Of a stretch of 64,000 bases of DNA, positions 19,427 to 27,867 are shown one piece after another; within the stretch, counting starts at the first letter, position 1; every line of letters starts with the position of its first letter. This DNA comes from Fictibacillus marinisediminis (GTDB taxonomy: Bacteria; Bacillota; Bacilli; Bacillales; Fictibacillaceae). The position numbers were made by a program, and so were the translations under genes. A model generated the notes under the pieces. The model was given only the letters and a program-made list of their open reading frames with translations, was not told where the DNA came from and did no database searches. The DNA lies in assembly GCF_023149135.1 (NCBI RefSeq), contig NZ_JAIWJX010000002.1, positions 1,860,001 through 1,924,000 of the forward strand, in the 5' to 3' direction.

Positions 19427-19999
19427 TTGAGTAAAAAAATTATGTTTTTGACTGAAGTGGCGATGATGTCAGCGTTGGCCATCATACTTAGTTTTGTTCA
19501 ATTTAAAGGGCTTTGGGCAAATGGAGGCTCAGTTTCATTGGAGATGCTGCCAATCTTTTTAATGGCATTCCGCCGAGGGGTCCCTGGTGGAGTATTAACT
19601 GGTCTGATTGTCGGGATGGTAAAGATCCTGGTTGATGGAACCGCAGGATACAATCCCGCAGGTTTGATCCTGGATTACCCTCTCGCGTTCCTATTGGCTG
19701 GATTTGCCGGGGTGTTTAAAGTCAGTTCGGAAAGCCAATCTAAAAGGAGGATCTCAGCGATTGTGGCAGGCATCGCCTTCGGAAGCCTGCTCCGTTTGGC
19801 CTCCCATGTTGTATCAGGAGTCATATTCTTTGCATCATACGCCCCAAAAGGCATGAACCCTGTGCTGTACTCCATTGTGTATAATGCTTCATACATGATC
19901 CCGGTTGCTTTGATCACTGCAGCTGCTTTTATTTTCTTGACAAAAACAGCACCGCGGCTGCTGCATAGGACCGATCCAAGAGTTGTTAACGCGGCATGA
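19427..19999 (+). CDS. thiT: ECF thiamine transporter S component ThiT
   Basis: 190 residues (YuaJ family about 190). It is the substrate-binding membrane subunit that captures thiamine and works with the shared EcfAA'T module encoded elsewhere. About six hydrophobic helices are visible. The region LYSIVYNASYMIP near the C-terminus resembles the thiamine-binding part of ThiT. The start is TTG at 19427, 6 bases after GGGGGAG; a TTG at 19412 overlaps that ribosome site and is rejected. A TPP riboswitch precedes it and thiN overlaps its stop, supporting the thiamine role. Confidence 0.92.
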   Translation: MSKKIMFLTEVAMMSALAIILSFVQFKGLWANGGSVSLEMLPIFLMAFRRGVPGGVLTGLIVGMVKILVDGTAGYNPAGLILDYPLAFLLAGFAGVFKVSSESQSKRRISAIVAGIAFGSLLRLASHVVSGVIFFASYAPKGMNPVLYSIVYNASYMIPVALITAAAFIFLTKTAPRLLHRTDPRVVNAA

Positions 20000-20637
20000 A
20001 AATTATCATTTTAGCAGGAGGTCCGGAAGAAAGGCAGCCGGACCTCTCTTTATTTGCCGGCGAAAAGGCAGTCTGGGCAGGTGTTGACCGCGGCGTATTC
20101 TACTTGTTGAAAAAAGGAATCATACCCGGCTGTGTATTTGGAGATTTCGATTCTGTGAACAGCAGTGAGCGTGAATGGATGGCTTCATTTAACCTTCCTT
20201 CTTTTGAGTATGACAGTGAAAAGGATAAAACTGATCTAGAGCTGGCCCTTGAATGGGCACTGGGGCAAAAACCGGAACAGATCCTGCTGCTGGGTGTTAC
20301 GGGCGGGCGCCTGGATCATGAACTGGCCAATATCCAATTGCTCCTTCATGGACTCGAAGCCGGAATTAACATTGAAATATGGGACAGGCAGAATAAGATT
20401 GCCTTATCAGCACCAGGACCGCATATCATACAACAAGAGCCTGAGTTCTCTTATGTCTCTTTCCTTCCATTTAACGGGCCTGTTACCGGCCTGACTCTGA
20501 CAGGGTTCAAATATCCGCTTCAGGATCAATACTTGCCGATGGGTTCTACTCTCTGCATTTCCAATGAGCTTGTAAATAAAAGTGGTACTTATTCATTCTC
20601 GGGCGGCATATTAATGTTGGTAAAGAGCCATGATTAA
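19996..20637 (+). CDS. thiN: Thiamine pyrophosphokinase
   Basis: 213 residues. It converts thiamine and ATP to TPP. Motifs: ILAGGPEE at the start, GDFDSVN (metal-binding), DKTDLELALEWAL and GVTGGRLDHELANIQLL, all family signatures. The ATG overlaps the thiT stop as ATGA, so uptake and activation of thiamine are co-expressed under one TPP riboswitch. That closes a direct feedback loop: its product is the riboswitch ligand. Confidence 0.95.
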   Translation: MKIIILAGGPEERQPDLSLFAGEKAVWAGVDRGVFYLLKKGIIPGCVFGDFDSVNSSEREWMASFNLPSFEYDSEKDKTDLELALEWALGQKPEQILLLGVTGGRLDHELANIQLLLHGLEAGINIEIWDRQNKIALSAPGPHIIQQEPEFSYVSFLPFNGPVTGLTLTGFKYPLQDQYLPMGSTLCISNELVNKSGTYSFSGGILMLVKSHD

Positions 20638-20735
20638 TATTTTATGCGTCGGGCCGCATGGTACTATTTTTATAAAAGCGAATATATTTATTAGGGAATG
20701 TCTTATTTTTTCAAAGGGCCTGGAGGAGGGGTATG

Positions 20736-20816
20736 ATGAAATTTTACACCATTAAACTGCCTAGGTTTTTAGGAGGATTTGTACGTGCGGTTTTAGGTTC
20801 ATTTAAAAAAGGATAA
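20736..20816 (+). CDS. spoVM: Stage V sporulation protein SpoVM
   Basis: 26 residues. It begins MKFYTIKLPRFLGG and ends GSFKKG, differing from B. subtilis SpoVM at only a few positions and keeping Pro9. SpoVM is an amphipathic helix that marks the convex forespore membrane, recruits SpoIVA and inhibits FtsH. GGAGGAGGGG is upstream; an adjacent ATG at 20733 would add one Met. Position between thiN and rpmB matches B. subtilis. Confidence 0.96.
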   Translation: MKFYTIKLPRFLGGFVRAVLGSFKKG

Positions 20817-20828
20817 TCACTTCCATCC

Positions 20829-20867
20829 AAAAGAAAAAAGCACCCATCAAGGGTGCTTTTTTCTTTT
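20829..20867 (+). terminator. Intrinsic terminator after spoVM
   Basis: Perfect 17-bp stem: an A-rich arm ending AAAGCACCC pairs with GGGTGCTTTTTTCTTTT across the 5-base loop ATCAA. The U-tract is part of the long stem. Confidence 0.9.
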
Positions 20868-20883
20868 CAAGAAGTGTTGTCCC

Positions 20884-20926
20884 GTTCCAGCGCTTGTCGG
20901 ACCTTGCAGCCCGCTTGCGCTTTTCC
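20884..20926. repeat. Short remnant of an intergenic repeat
   Basis: The 43-base segment has TTCCAGCGCTTGTCGG at one end and CGCTTGCGCTTTTCC at the other. The first end resembles TTCCAGTGCTTTTCG at 30859-30873 in the tandem array before acpP, so the two may be one repeat family. It sits between two convergent terminators and has no coding signal. Confidence 0.45.
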
Positions 20927-20930
20927 AAAT

Positions 20931-20957
20931 AAAAAACAACGGGGATGCCGTTGTTTT
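20931..20957 (-). terminator. Intrinsic terminator of rpmB
   Basis: Read on the minus strand: AAAACAACGG / CCGTTGTTTT stem with a 5-base loop, then a U-run. It lies 9 bases beyond the rpmB stop. Confidence 0.85.
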
Positions 20958-20965
20958 AAGAGCGA

Positions 20966-21154
20966 TTAAACGCGTTCAACTTTTCCGGATTTAAGGGCAC
21001 GTGCAGAAACATAAACACGTTTAGGCTTCCCGTCAACCAAGATGCGGACTTTTTGAACGTTTACTCCCCAGCTCTTTTTAGATTTGTTCAATGCGTGGGA
21101 ACGCTTGTTTCCTGTTTTAGGTCCTTTACCAGTAACGTAACATTTGCGTGACAT
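20966..21154 (-). CDS. rpmB: 50S ribosomal protein L28
   Basis: 62 residues, as in Bacilli. Sequence starts [16 protein letters not shown] and includes [10 protein letters not shown], family hallmarks. The start is set by AAAGGAGGT seven bases upstream; a longer reading to 21190 runs across the ribosome site. The first-motif cysteine C5 lacks the partner cysteines of zinc-binding L28 types, as in the non-zinc Bacillus form. It is transcribed against spoVM and divergently from yloU. Confidence 0.96.
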   Translation of the reverse strand: MSRKCYVTGKGPKTGNKRSHALNKSKKSWGVNVQKVRILVDGKPKRVYVSARALKSGKVERV

Positions 21155-21216
21155 AATTGTACCTCCTTTATAACAGTAAAACTGTATCATATCAGTCGTA
21201 TGTTAAATACTAACCT

Positions 21217-21245
21217 ATAGTAGCATGACCACTTAAGAAAAGCAA
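21217..21245 (-). promoter_or_regulatory. Candidate SigA promoter of rpmB
   Basis: On the minus strand TTGCTT and TACTAT are separated by 17 bases, about 65 bases before the rpmB start. Confidence 0.5.
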
Positions 21246-21277
21246 CAAATGATTTTTCGTATTTCAAGTAAAAAGGC

Positions 21278-21340
21278 TTGACATGGCTTTGTGACTATTG
21301 TCAAATGGAGTTGTCCTTTCATAAAACTTAATTTTATAGT
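21278..21340 (+). promoter_or_regulatory. Candidate SigA promoters of yloU-fakA
   Basis: Two overlapping possibilities: a perfect TTGACA (21278-21283) with a weak TCAAAT at 17 bases, and TTGTCC (21311-21316) with TATAGT at 18 bases. Either would give a short leader to yloU. Sequence cannot decide between them. Confidence 0.5.
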
Positions 21341-21385
21341 AAAATGAGGTTTAGCCATAATTGATTGATTAAAGGGGGATTCATC

Positions 21386-21748
21386 ATGTCCATCGAAATG
21401 AAGAATAAATACGGCCAGATTGACATTTCTACGGAAGTGATCGCTACTATTGCTGGCGGCGCTGCTATTGATTGCTACGGTATTGTAGGCATGGCTTCCA
21501 GGAAGCAGTTAAAGGATGGTATTACCGAACTTTTAGGACGTGACAACTTCTCCCGGGGGATTGTGGTTCGGCAAGAAGAAGATGAAGTACATATTGATAT
21601 GTATATTATTGTAAGCTACGGAACAAAGATTTCTGAAGTAGCCCATAATGTACAGACAAAAGTGAAATATACCCTCGATCAAATGCTGGGTCTCTCTGTA
21701 GATTCTGTTAACATTTTTGTTCAGGGTGTCAGGGTGACAACCCCTTAG
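21386..21748 (+). CDS. yloU: Asp23/Gls24 family envelope stress protein YloU
   Basis: 120 residues. An Asp23-domain protein (DUF322): IDISTEVIATIAGGAA then CYGIVGMASR, and a C-terminal VNIFVQGVRV. Members are membrane-associated and linked to cell-envelope homeostasis; the exact function is unclear. It starts after GGGGGAT and is followed 15 bases later by fakA, the usual pairing in Firmicutes, which suggests a link to membrane fatty acids. Confidence 0.9.
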   Translation: MSIEMKNKYGQIDISTEVIATIAGGAAIDCYGIVGMASRKQLKDGITELLGRDNFSRGIVVRQEEDEVHIDMYIIVSYGTKISEVAHNVQTKVKYTLDQMLGLSVDSVNIFVQGVRVTTP

Positions 21749-21763
21749 TTAGGAGGAAAGTTC

Positions 21764-23440
21764 GTGTCTTTAACAGTTTTAGACGGTAAAAAGTTTGCGG
21801 CTATGGTTGCATTGGGAGCCGCAAACTTATCAAAAAACGCAGCAATGGTAGATGCACTTAATGTTTTTCCTGTGCCGGACGGGGATACAGGAACCAACAT
21901 GAACCTTACGATTACTTCTGGTGCAAAAGAAGTTCAAAACAACATAATTCCCGATATCAGTAAAGTCGCGAGCTCTTTTTCCCGAGGCTTGCTCATGGGG
22001 GCAAGAGGCAACTCCGGGGTTATATTATCCCAGCTTTTCCGTGGTTTTTCAAAATCAATCGAAGGAAAAGAAACCATTACTTCGGCTGACTTTGCAAGAG
22101 CATTTGAGAACGGAGTAGAAACAGCCTATAAGGCTGTGATGAAGCCCATCGAGGGAACCATTCTTACGGTGGCTAAAGATGCGGCAAAACGTGCTGTTAA
22201 GGCGGCTAAAAAAAGTGATGATATCCTTTTCGTCATGTACGAAGTTGTAACGGAAGCCAAAGCTTCCCTAGACAGAACTCCTGACTTGCTTCCGGTTTTG
22301 AAAGAAGTAGGCGTTGTTGATTCAGGCGGGCAAGGGCTTCTGACGGTTTATGAAGGCTTTCTGTCCGCACTGGAAGGAAAGGACCTTCCTGAAATTTCTC
22401 CGCAAGGGCCTTCTATGAAGGAAATGGTTAATGCCGAGCACCATAAAGCACAGCTTCATATGAAAACCGAAGATATCCATTTCGGATACTGTACAGAGTT
22501 TATGGTGAAATTCGAACCTGAGAAATTAAAGAAGGCGCCTTTCATTGAGGAAGCATTCCGTAATGAATTAAACGAGCATGGCGATTCTTTGCTTGTTGTT
22601 GCCGATGATGATCTTGTAAAAGTTCATATTCATACGGAACAGCCGGGCAACATGCTTACCCTTGCTCAGAAACATGGAAGTCTGATCAACATTAAAATTG
22701 AAAACATGCGTGAGCAGCATACTGCGATTTTGGAATCTGAGACACATGTGCCCGTTAAGATGCCTGAATCTAAACAAGAGAAAAAAGCATATGGCATCGT
22801 TACCGTAGCGATGGGGAGCGGCATTAAAGAATTGTTCACTTCACTCGGTGCCGGTTACGTTATTGAAGGCGGACAAACGATGAACCCTAGTACCGAAGAT
22901 ATCGTCAAAGCCATTGAAGAAGTGAATGCCGAAAAAGTAATCGTGCTTCCGAACAACGGAAACATTGTTATGGCTGCAGAGCAGGCAGCATCCATCGTCG
23001 ACCAGGATGTAATCGTCGTCCGCTCTAAAAACGTTCCTCAGGGAATGGCGGCTCTGCTTGTGTTTAACCCTTCAGCAGAATTGGAAGAAAATCATAAGAA
23101 GATGACAGACGCGCTTTCAAGCGTAAAATCCGGACAGCTTACATTTGCTGTAAGAGATACTTCCATTGATGGCGTCGAGATTTCAAAAGGCGATTTCATG
23201 GGGATCTTGAACGGCAAGATCGTAGCTTCCATGCCGGATAAAGATGAAGCGGTTCAGGAGCTTGTAAAGGAAATGATTGATGAGGATTCTGAAATCATCA
23301 CCCTGATTTCCGGTGAAGATGCATCGGATGAAGATACGGAACGTTTAGTTCAGTTTATCGAGGAATCTTTCCCTTCTATAGAAGTGGAAGTCCATGAGGG
23401 CAGCCAGCCGCTTTATCCTTTTATTATCTCAGTTGAGTAG
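21764..23440 (+). CDS. fakA: Fatty acid kinase subunit FakA (YloV, DAK2 domain)
   Basis: 558 residues. FakA phosphorylates fatty acids presented by FakB (DegV) proteins for PlsX/PlsY. The N-terminal DAK2 ATP-binding domain (about 8-200) carries PVPDGDTGTNMNLT and GARGNSGVILSQL. The middle and C-terminal parts match FakA, with GYCTEFMVKF and VLPNNGNIVMAAEQA. The start is GTG at 21764, after TAGGAGGAAAG. No FakB gene is in the window, but plsX is 4 kb away. Confidence 0.93.
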   Translation: MSLTVLDGKKFAAMVALGAANLSKNAAMVDALNVFPVPDGDTGTNMNLTITSGAKEVQNNIIPDISKVASSFSRGLLMGARGNSGVILSQLFRGFSKSIEGKETITSADFARAFENGVETAYKAVMKPIEGTILTVAKDAAKRAVKAAKKSDDILFVMYEVVTEAKASLDRTPDLLPVLKEVGVVDSGGQGLLTVYEGFLSALEGKDLPEISPQGPSMKEMVNAEHHKAQLHMKTEDIHFGYCTEFMVKFEPEKLKKAPFIEEAFRNELNEHGDSLLVVADDDLVKVHIHTEQPGNMLTLAQKHGSLINIKIENMREQHTAILESETHVPVKMPESKQEKKAYGIVTVAMGSGIKELFTSLGAGYVIEGGQTMNPSTEDIVKAIEEVNAEKVIVLPNNGNIVMAAEQAASIVDQDVIVVRSKNVPQGMAALLVFNPSAELEENHKKMTDALSSVKSGQLTFAVRDTSIDGVEISKGDFMGILNGKIVASMPDKDEAVQELVKEMIDEDSEIITLISGEDASDEDTERLVQFIEESFPSIEVEVHEGSQPLYPFIISVE

Positions 23441-23448
23441 GTAAAATG

Positions 23449-23499
23449 TTCTCTCCATTATTGTTGAGTTATGATACAGTAATGGAGGGAATATTTTTT
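23449..23499 (+). terminator. Probable terminator after fakA
   Basis: Twelve-bp stem TTCTCTCCATTA / TAATGGAGGGAA with one G-U pair, a 19-base loop and a following T-run (TATTTTTT). It separates fakA from the serine dehydratase genes. Confidence 0.7.
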
Positions 23500-23531
23500 A
23501 TGTCAGCTATATTTTTATCGGAGGGACATGA

Positions 23532-24194
23532 ATGAAATACAAAAGTGTTTTTGATATAATCGGGCCAGTCATGATTGGGCCATCAAGCTCCCATACAGCA
23601 GGAGCTGCACGAATCGGGAGGGTCGCCCGCCACCTGTTTGGCAGGAAGCCAGAATATGCCCATATTTCTTTTTATGGTTCGTTTGCAAAAACGTACCGCG
23701 GACACGGGACTGATGTGGCGATCGTTGGAGGAATCCTTGATTTTGATACTTTTGATACTAGGATTGTGGATGCGCTTTCATTGGCGGAAGAGCAAGGTAT
23801 TGAGATAAAGATGACCGAGGAAGATGCACTGACCGATCATCCCAATACCGCAAAGATCATTCTTGGTGACCAGAATGGAAAAATTGAACTGGTTGGGATA
23901 TCGATCGGCGGAGGGAAAATAGAGATAGTTGAGCTAAACGGTTTTGAACTGAAGCTGAGCGGAAACCACCCTGCAATACTGATTGTTCATAACGACAGAT
24001 ACGGAGCCATCGCAGGAGTTGCAAATATTCTCGCCAAGCATCAGATCAATATCGGCCACATGCGGGTTTCACGGAAAGAAAAAGGACAAGAAGCTCTCAT
24101 GATCATTGAAGTAGACCAAAATATAGACCCGGTACTCATCGAGGAGATTGAATCACTGCCAATTGTACAGCAAGTGGTAAAAATTAATGAGTAA
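23532..24194 (+). CDS. sdaAB: L-serine dehydratase, iron-sulfur dependent, beta subunit
   Basis: 220 residues. With SdaAA it deaminates L-serine to pyruvate and ammonia. The SDH-beta domain begins with FDIIGPVMIGPSSSHTAGA; a C-terminal ACT domain starts near residue 145 (ILIVHNDRYGAIAGVANILA), which probably senses serine. CGGAGGG is the ribosome site. An overlapping ATG at 23528 is out of frame. Confidence 0.95.
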   Translation: MKYKSVFDIIGPVMIGPSSSHTAGAARIGRVARHLFGRKPEYAHISFYGSFAKTYRGHGTDVAIVGGILDFDTFDTRIVDALSLAEEQGIEIKMTEEDALTDHPNTAKIILGDQNGKIELVGISIGGGKIEIVELNGFELKLSGNHPAILIVHNDRYGAIAGVANILAKHQINIGHMRVSRKEKGQEALMIIEVDQNIDPVLIEEIESLPIVQQVVKINE

Positions 24195-24215
24195 CCTTGA
24201 AAGGGAGAAGTAAGT

Positions 24216-25103
24216 ATGTTTCGTAATGTTGCCGAACTAGTGGAACTTGCCGAGGCAAAAGAATGCAAGATTTCAGATATCATGATTGAGCAGGAAATGG
24301 AGTTTACTGGCCGGACGAAAGATGAAATCATCAGCCAGATGGACAGAAACTTAAAGGTAATGGAAGAAGCTGTTGAACGAGGAATAACGGAAGATGTTAA
24401 ATCTCATTCCGGATTGACTGGCGGGGATGCCATCCTCCTTCAGAATTATTTAAAAAGCGGGAAAAGCCTTTCAGGTGAATTCATGCTGGATGCGGTCAGT
24501 AAAGCTATCGCAACCAATGAAGTCAACGCGGCGATGGGAACCATCTGTGCTACCCCTACAGCAGGCTCAGCAGGCGTGGTTCCTGGAACGCTCTTTGCCT
24601 TGAAAGATAAATTAAATCCGACAAGAGAGCAGATGGTCGCCTTTTTATTTGCTTCTGGAGCTTTCGGATTTGTAGTCGCCAACAATGCTTCTATTTCAGG
24701 TGCTGCCGGGGGCTGTCAGGCAGAAGTCGGATCAGCGACCGGTATGGCAGCAGCGGCCATTGTTGAGCTAGCTGGCGGGACACCTTCACAGTCCGCAGAA
24801 GCGATGGCTATCGCTCTGAAGAACATGCTCGGGCTCGTTTGTGATCCTGTTGCAGGCCTTGTAGAAGTACCTTGTGTAAAGCGGAACGCCATGGGAGCAA
24901 GCAATGCAATTGTTGCTGCTGATATGGCGCTCGCAGGAATCAAGAGCAGGATTCCGTGCGATGAAGTCATCGATGCGATGTACAAGATCGGGCAATCAAT
25001 GCCGACAGCACTGAAAGAAACAGCGCAAGGAGGTTTGGCGGCTACACCAACTGCCCGGGAGCTTGAAGCGAAAATATTTGGAATAGCCCTGGAAAAAAAA
25101 TGA
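24216..25103 (+). CDS. sdaAA: L-serine dehydratase, iron-sulfur dependent, alpha subunit
   Basis: 295 residues. Catalytic subunit with the oxygen-sensitive 4Fe-4S cluster. Seen: SHSGLTGGDA (substrate region), the cysteines in GTICATPTAGSAGV and in CDPVAGLVEVPCVKRNA. It lies 21 bases after sdaAB with GAAAGGGAGAAG upstream and overlaps recG by ATGA, as in B. subtilis. Confidence 0.95.
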   Translation: MFRNVAELVELAEAKECKISDIMIEQEMEFTGRTKDEIISQMDRNLKVMEEAVERGITEDVKSHSGLTGGDAILLQNYLKSGKSLSGEFMLDAVSKAIATNEVNAAMGTICATPTAGSAGVVPGTLFALKDKLNPTREQMVAFLFASGAFGFVVANNASISGAAGGCQAEVGSATGMAAAAIVELAGGTPSQSAEAMAIALKNMLGLVCDPVAGLVEVPCVKRNAMGASNAIVAADMALAGIKSRIPCDEVIDAMYKIGQSMPTALKETAQGGLAATPTARELEAKIFGIALEKK

Positions 25104-27142
25104 AGCTTAACGAATTAAAAGTGACAGAGATCAATGGGATCGGTGAGAGCAAATCAGAAGAACTGAAAGAGCTTGGGGTTGTCTCAGTGATGGATCTGCT
25201 TGAATATTTGCCGTTCCGCTATGACAATCATCAGCTGAAAGATCTGGCCGATGTAAAACATGAAGAGAGGGCAACAATCGAAGGGAAGGTTCACAGTGAA
25301 CCTTCTCTCCGTTATTTTCCAAGAAAAAAATCAAAACTCAGCATCAGGGTGCTGATCGGACGTTATTTAATTACTGCTGTCTTTTTTAATCAGCCGTATT
25401 TAAAAAAGCAGCTTACACCCGGACAAACGGTTACCCTCACAGGGAAATGGGATGCTCATAAAATGACCCTGACCGTCAATGACATTAAATTTGGGCTGCA
25501 GCCGCAAGATGAAAGCATCGATCCCATCTATCCGGTCAAGGGAGAGATGAGCGTTAAGCAAGTAAGGAGGCTGATCAAACTCGCCTTCAACCAATATGGT
25601 GAGGAGGTTGAGGAAGTGCTTCCGAAGGAGAGTTTGGAGTCCTATAAGCTCTGGCCGAGAAAACAAGCCCTATACAGCCTGCACTTTCCGAAGAGTTTTG
25701 AACATTTAAAACAGGCGCGCCGCCGGATGGTATATGAGGAATTCCTGCTTTTTCAGCTTAAGATGCAAATGTTTAAAAAGATCAACCGGGAACAGTCTGC
25801 CGGAGAAAAACTGCATTTCAGCATGGATGATGTCAACAGGTTTGTTACTTCCTTACCGTTCCCGCTGACGAATGCCCAGCAGCGGGTCACTCATGAAATT
25901 TTAAAAGACATGTCCTCTCCCCACAGGATGAATCGCCTTCTTCAGGGAGATGTCGGATCTGGCAAAACAGTCGTTGCAGCCATCGCCCTATTTGCAGCTG
26001 TTTCCTCAGGAAGCCAAGGAGCTTTGATGGTACCGACAGAAATATTGGCGGAACAGCACTACCATTCGCTTCTCCAACTGCTTGAACCTCATCAGATTAA
26101 AGTGGAATTACTGACAAGTTCTGTGAAAGGGAAAAGACGGGCAGATATTTTAGCAAAGCTTGCAGAGGGAGAAGTGAATGTGTTAATTGGTACACACGCA
26201 CTCATTCAGGATGAGGTTGTATTTCATCAATTAGGCCTTGTCATAACTGATGAACAGCACCGTTTCGGCGTCAAACAGCGCCGGGTGCTGCGAGAAAAAG
26301 GACAAAGTCCGGATGTTCTGTTCATGACAGCAACCCCCATTCCGCGGACGCTTGCAATCTCCGTGTTTGGAGACATGGATGTTTCTGTCATCGACGAAAT
26401 GCCAGCCGGCAGAAAAGCTATCGAAACCTATTGGGCTAAACATAACATGCTTGACCGTGTCCTCGGTTTTGTACAGAAAGAGCTTGATCAAGGGAGACAG
26501 GCCTATGTGATCTGTCCGCTTATTGAGGAGTCAGACAAGCTGGATGTACAGAATGCGATTGATGTGCATGCACAGCTGCAGCACTATTTTCATCAATACA
26601 GGGTCGGCTTAATGCATGGAAGGCTCCATTCCTCTGAAAAAGAGGAAGTGATGAGAGAATTTACTGAGAATAAGTGCCATGTTCTGGTATCTACGACCGT
26701 AGTGGAAGTAGGAGTAAACGTACCGAACGCCACGATGATGGTGATCTACGATGCGGAAAGGTTTGGCCTGTCACAGCTTCATCAGCTCAGGGGCCGCGTT
26801 GGCCGTGGAAGTGATCAGTCGTATTGTATATTAATCGCTGACCCGAAATCAGAAGAGGGAAAAGAAAGAATGAGGATCATGACTGAAACCTCTGATGGTT
26901 TTGTTCTGTCAGAAAAAGATCTTGAACTTAGAGGCCCTGGGGACTTCTTCGGCAGCAAACAGAGCGGGGTTCCAGATTTTAAGATCGCAGATATCGTGCA
27001 TGACTACCGTGTGCTCGAGGTGGCGAGGAACGATGCTTCCCGGCTCGTCAATTCAGAAGCGCTTTTTCATGAAGAGGCCTACGCTCCGCTTAGAAGCTTC
27101 TTGGAAAAGGAAGGCGTGTTAACATCGGAACGCCTTGACTGA
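25100..27142 (+). CDS. recG: ATP-dependent DNA helicase RecG
   Basis: 680 residues. RecG remodels stalled forks and Holliday junctions. An N-terminal helix-hairpin/wedge OB domain (about 1-230) is followed by Walker A LLQGDVGSGKTVVA, DEQH box VITDEQHRFGVKQR, and motifs TATPIPRTLA and QLRGRVGRGSDQSYC. Its start overlaps the sdaAA stop. Confidence 0.96.
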   Translation: MKLNELKVTEINGIGESKSEELKELGVVSVMDLLEYLPFRYDNHQLKDLADVKHEERATIEGKVHSEPSLRYFPRKKSKLSIRVLIGRYLITAVFFNQPYLKKQLTPGQTVTLTGKWDAHKMTLTVNDIKFGLQPQDESIDPIYPVKGEMSVKQVRRLIKLAFNQYGEEVEEVLPKESLESYKLWPRKQALYSLHFPKSFEHLKQARRRMVYEEFLLFQLKMQMFKKINREQSAGEKLHFSMDDVNRFVTSLPFPLTNAQQRVTHEILKDMSSPHRMNRLLQGDVGSGKTVVAAIALFAAVSSGSQGALMVPTEILAEQHYHSLLQLLEPHQIKVELLTSSVKGKRRADILAKLAEGEVNVLIGTHALIQDEVVFHQLGLVITDEQHRFGVKQRRVLREKGQSPDVLFMTATPIPRTLAISVFGDMDVSVIDEMPAGRKAIETYWAKHNMLDRVLGFVQKELDQGRQAYVICPLIEESDKLDVQNAIDVHAQLQHYFHQYRVGLMHGRLHSSEKEEVMREFTENKCHVLVSTTVVEVGVNVPNATMMVIYDAERFGLSQLHQLRGRVGRGSDQSYCILIADPKSEEGKERMRIMTETSDGFVLSEKDLELRGPGDFFGSKQSGVPDFKIADIVHDYRVLEVARNDASRLVNSEALFHEEAYAPLRSFLEKEGVLTSERLD

Positions 27143-27175
27143 TGAGGGTTCTGCTTCCGACGAATAGGTCCTTTC

Positions 27176-27204
27176 TTGAAATGATATAGCTGCTATTATA
27201 TACT
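27176..27204 (+). promoter_or_regulatory. SigA promoter of fapR-plsX-fabD-fabG
   Basis: TTGAAA and TATACT are separated by 17 bases. The predicted start of transcription, about 27211, lies inside the FapR operator. Confidence 0.75.
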
Positions 27205-27208
27205 ACTG

Positions 27209-27225
27209 TTAGTACCAGCTCTTAA
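27209..27225 (+). promoter_or_regulatory. FapR operator
   Basis: TTAGTACCAGCTCTTAA matches the known 17-bp FapR consensus, TTAGTACCTGATACTAA, at 13 positions, with the left half-site perfect. Located across the likely +1, so FapR binding would block initiation until malonyl-CoA releases it. Confidence 0.8.
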
Positions 27226-27288
27226 AAAGCGAAAAACCGTGCATCCATAGAGGCTGATGCTTAAATGGCATATCTGGATGGTGTATAC

Positions 27289-27867
27289 ATGAAAAGAACG
27301 AAAAAAGAACGACAGGCTTTGCTGAAAGCTACGATTGAAAGGACGCCGTTTATTACGGATGAAGAACTGGCGGATAAATTCACTGTCAGTGTCCAGACCA
27401 TACGGCTTGACCGTCTTGAACTTTCGATCCCGGAACTGAGGGAACGGATCAAAAACGTTGCACAGCAGCAGCTGGATACCGTTAAAGCCCTTCCGCTCGA
27501 GGAAGTAATCGGCGAAATTATTGATCTCCAGCTGGACGAAGCAGCGATATCCATATTGGACATAAAGAGTGAACATGTATTTTCCCGGACAAAAATAGCA
27601 AGGGGGCATCATCTGTTTGCGCAGGCAAACTCACTTGCCGTAGCCATTATAAACGATGAGCTGGCCCTTACTTCAAAGGCAAAGATCCGTTTTACCCGGC
27701 AAGTAAAAGAAGGGGAGCGAGTTGTTGCCAAGGCAAGGGTGAGCAGCATTGAAGACTACCGGACGACCGTGGAAGTTACGAGCTATGTAGATAAAGAGGC
27801 TGTTTTTTCCGGGGAGTTCATCATGTTCCGTTCAACTGGAGAAGGAAGGGAAGGGAGTACGACATGA
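27289..27867 (+). CDS. fapR: FapR, malonyl-CoA responsive fatty acid repressor
   Basis: 192 residues (B. subtilis 188). It represses fatty acid and phospholipid genes and is released by malonyl-CoA. The N-terminal helix-turn-helix has [21 protein letters not shown]; a linker helix and the hot-dog effector domain follow with [20 protein letters not shown] and [17 protein letters not shown]. The start MKRTKKERQ aligns with the family; an ATG at 27265 would add eight unrelated residues. Autoregulated through the operator just upstream; overlaps plsX. Confidence 0.95.
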   Translation: MKRTKKERQALLKATIERTPFITDEELADKFTVSVQTIRLDRLELSIPELRERIKNVAQQQLDTVKALPLEEVIGEIIDLQLDEAAISILDIKSEHVFSRTKIARGHHLFAQANSLAVAIINDELALTSKAKIRFTRQVKEGERVVAKARVSSIEDYRTTVEVTSYVDKEAVFSGEFIMFRSTGEGREGSTT

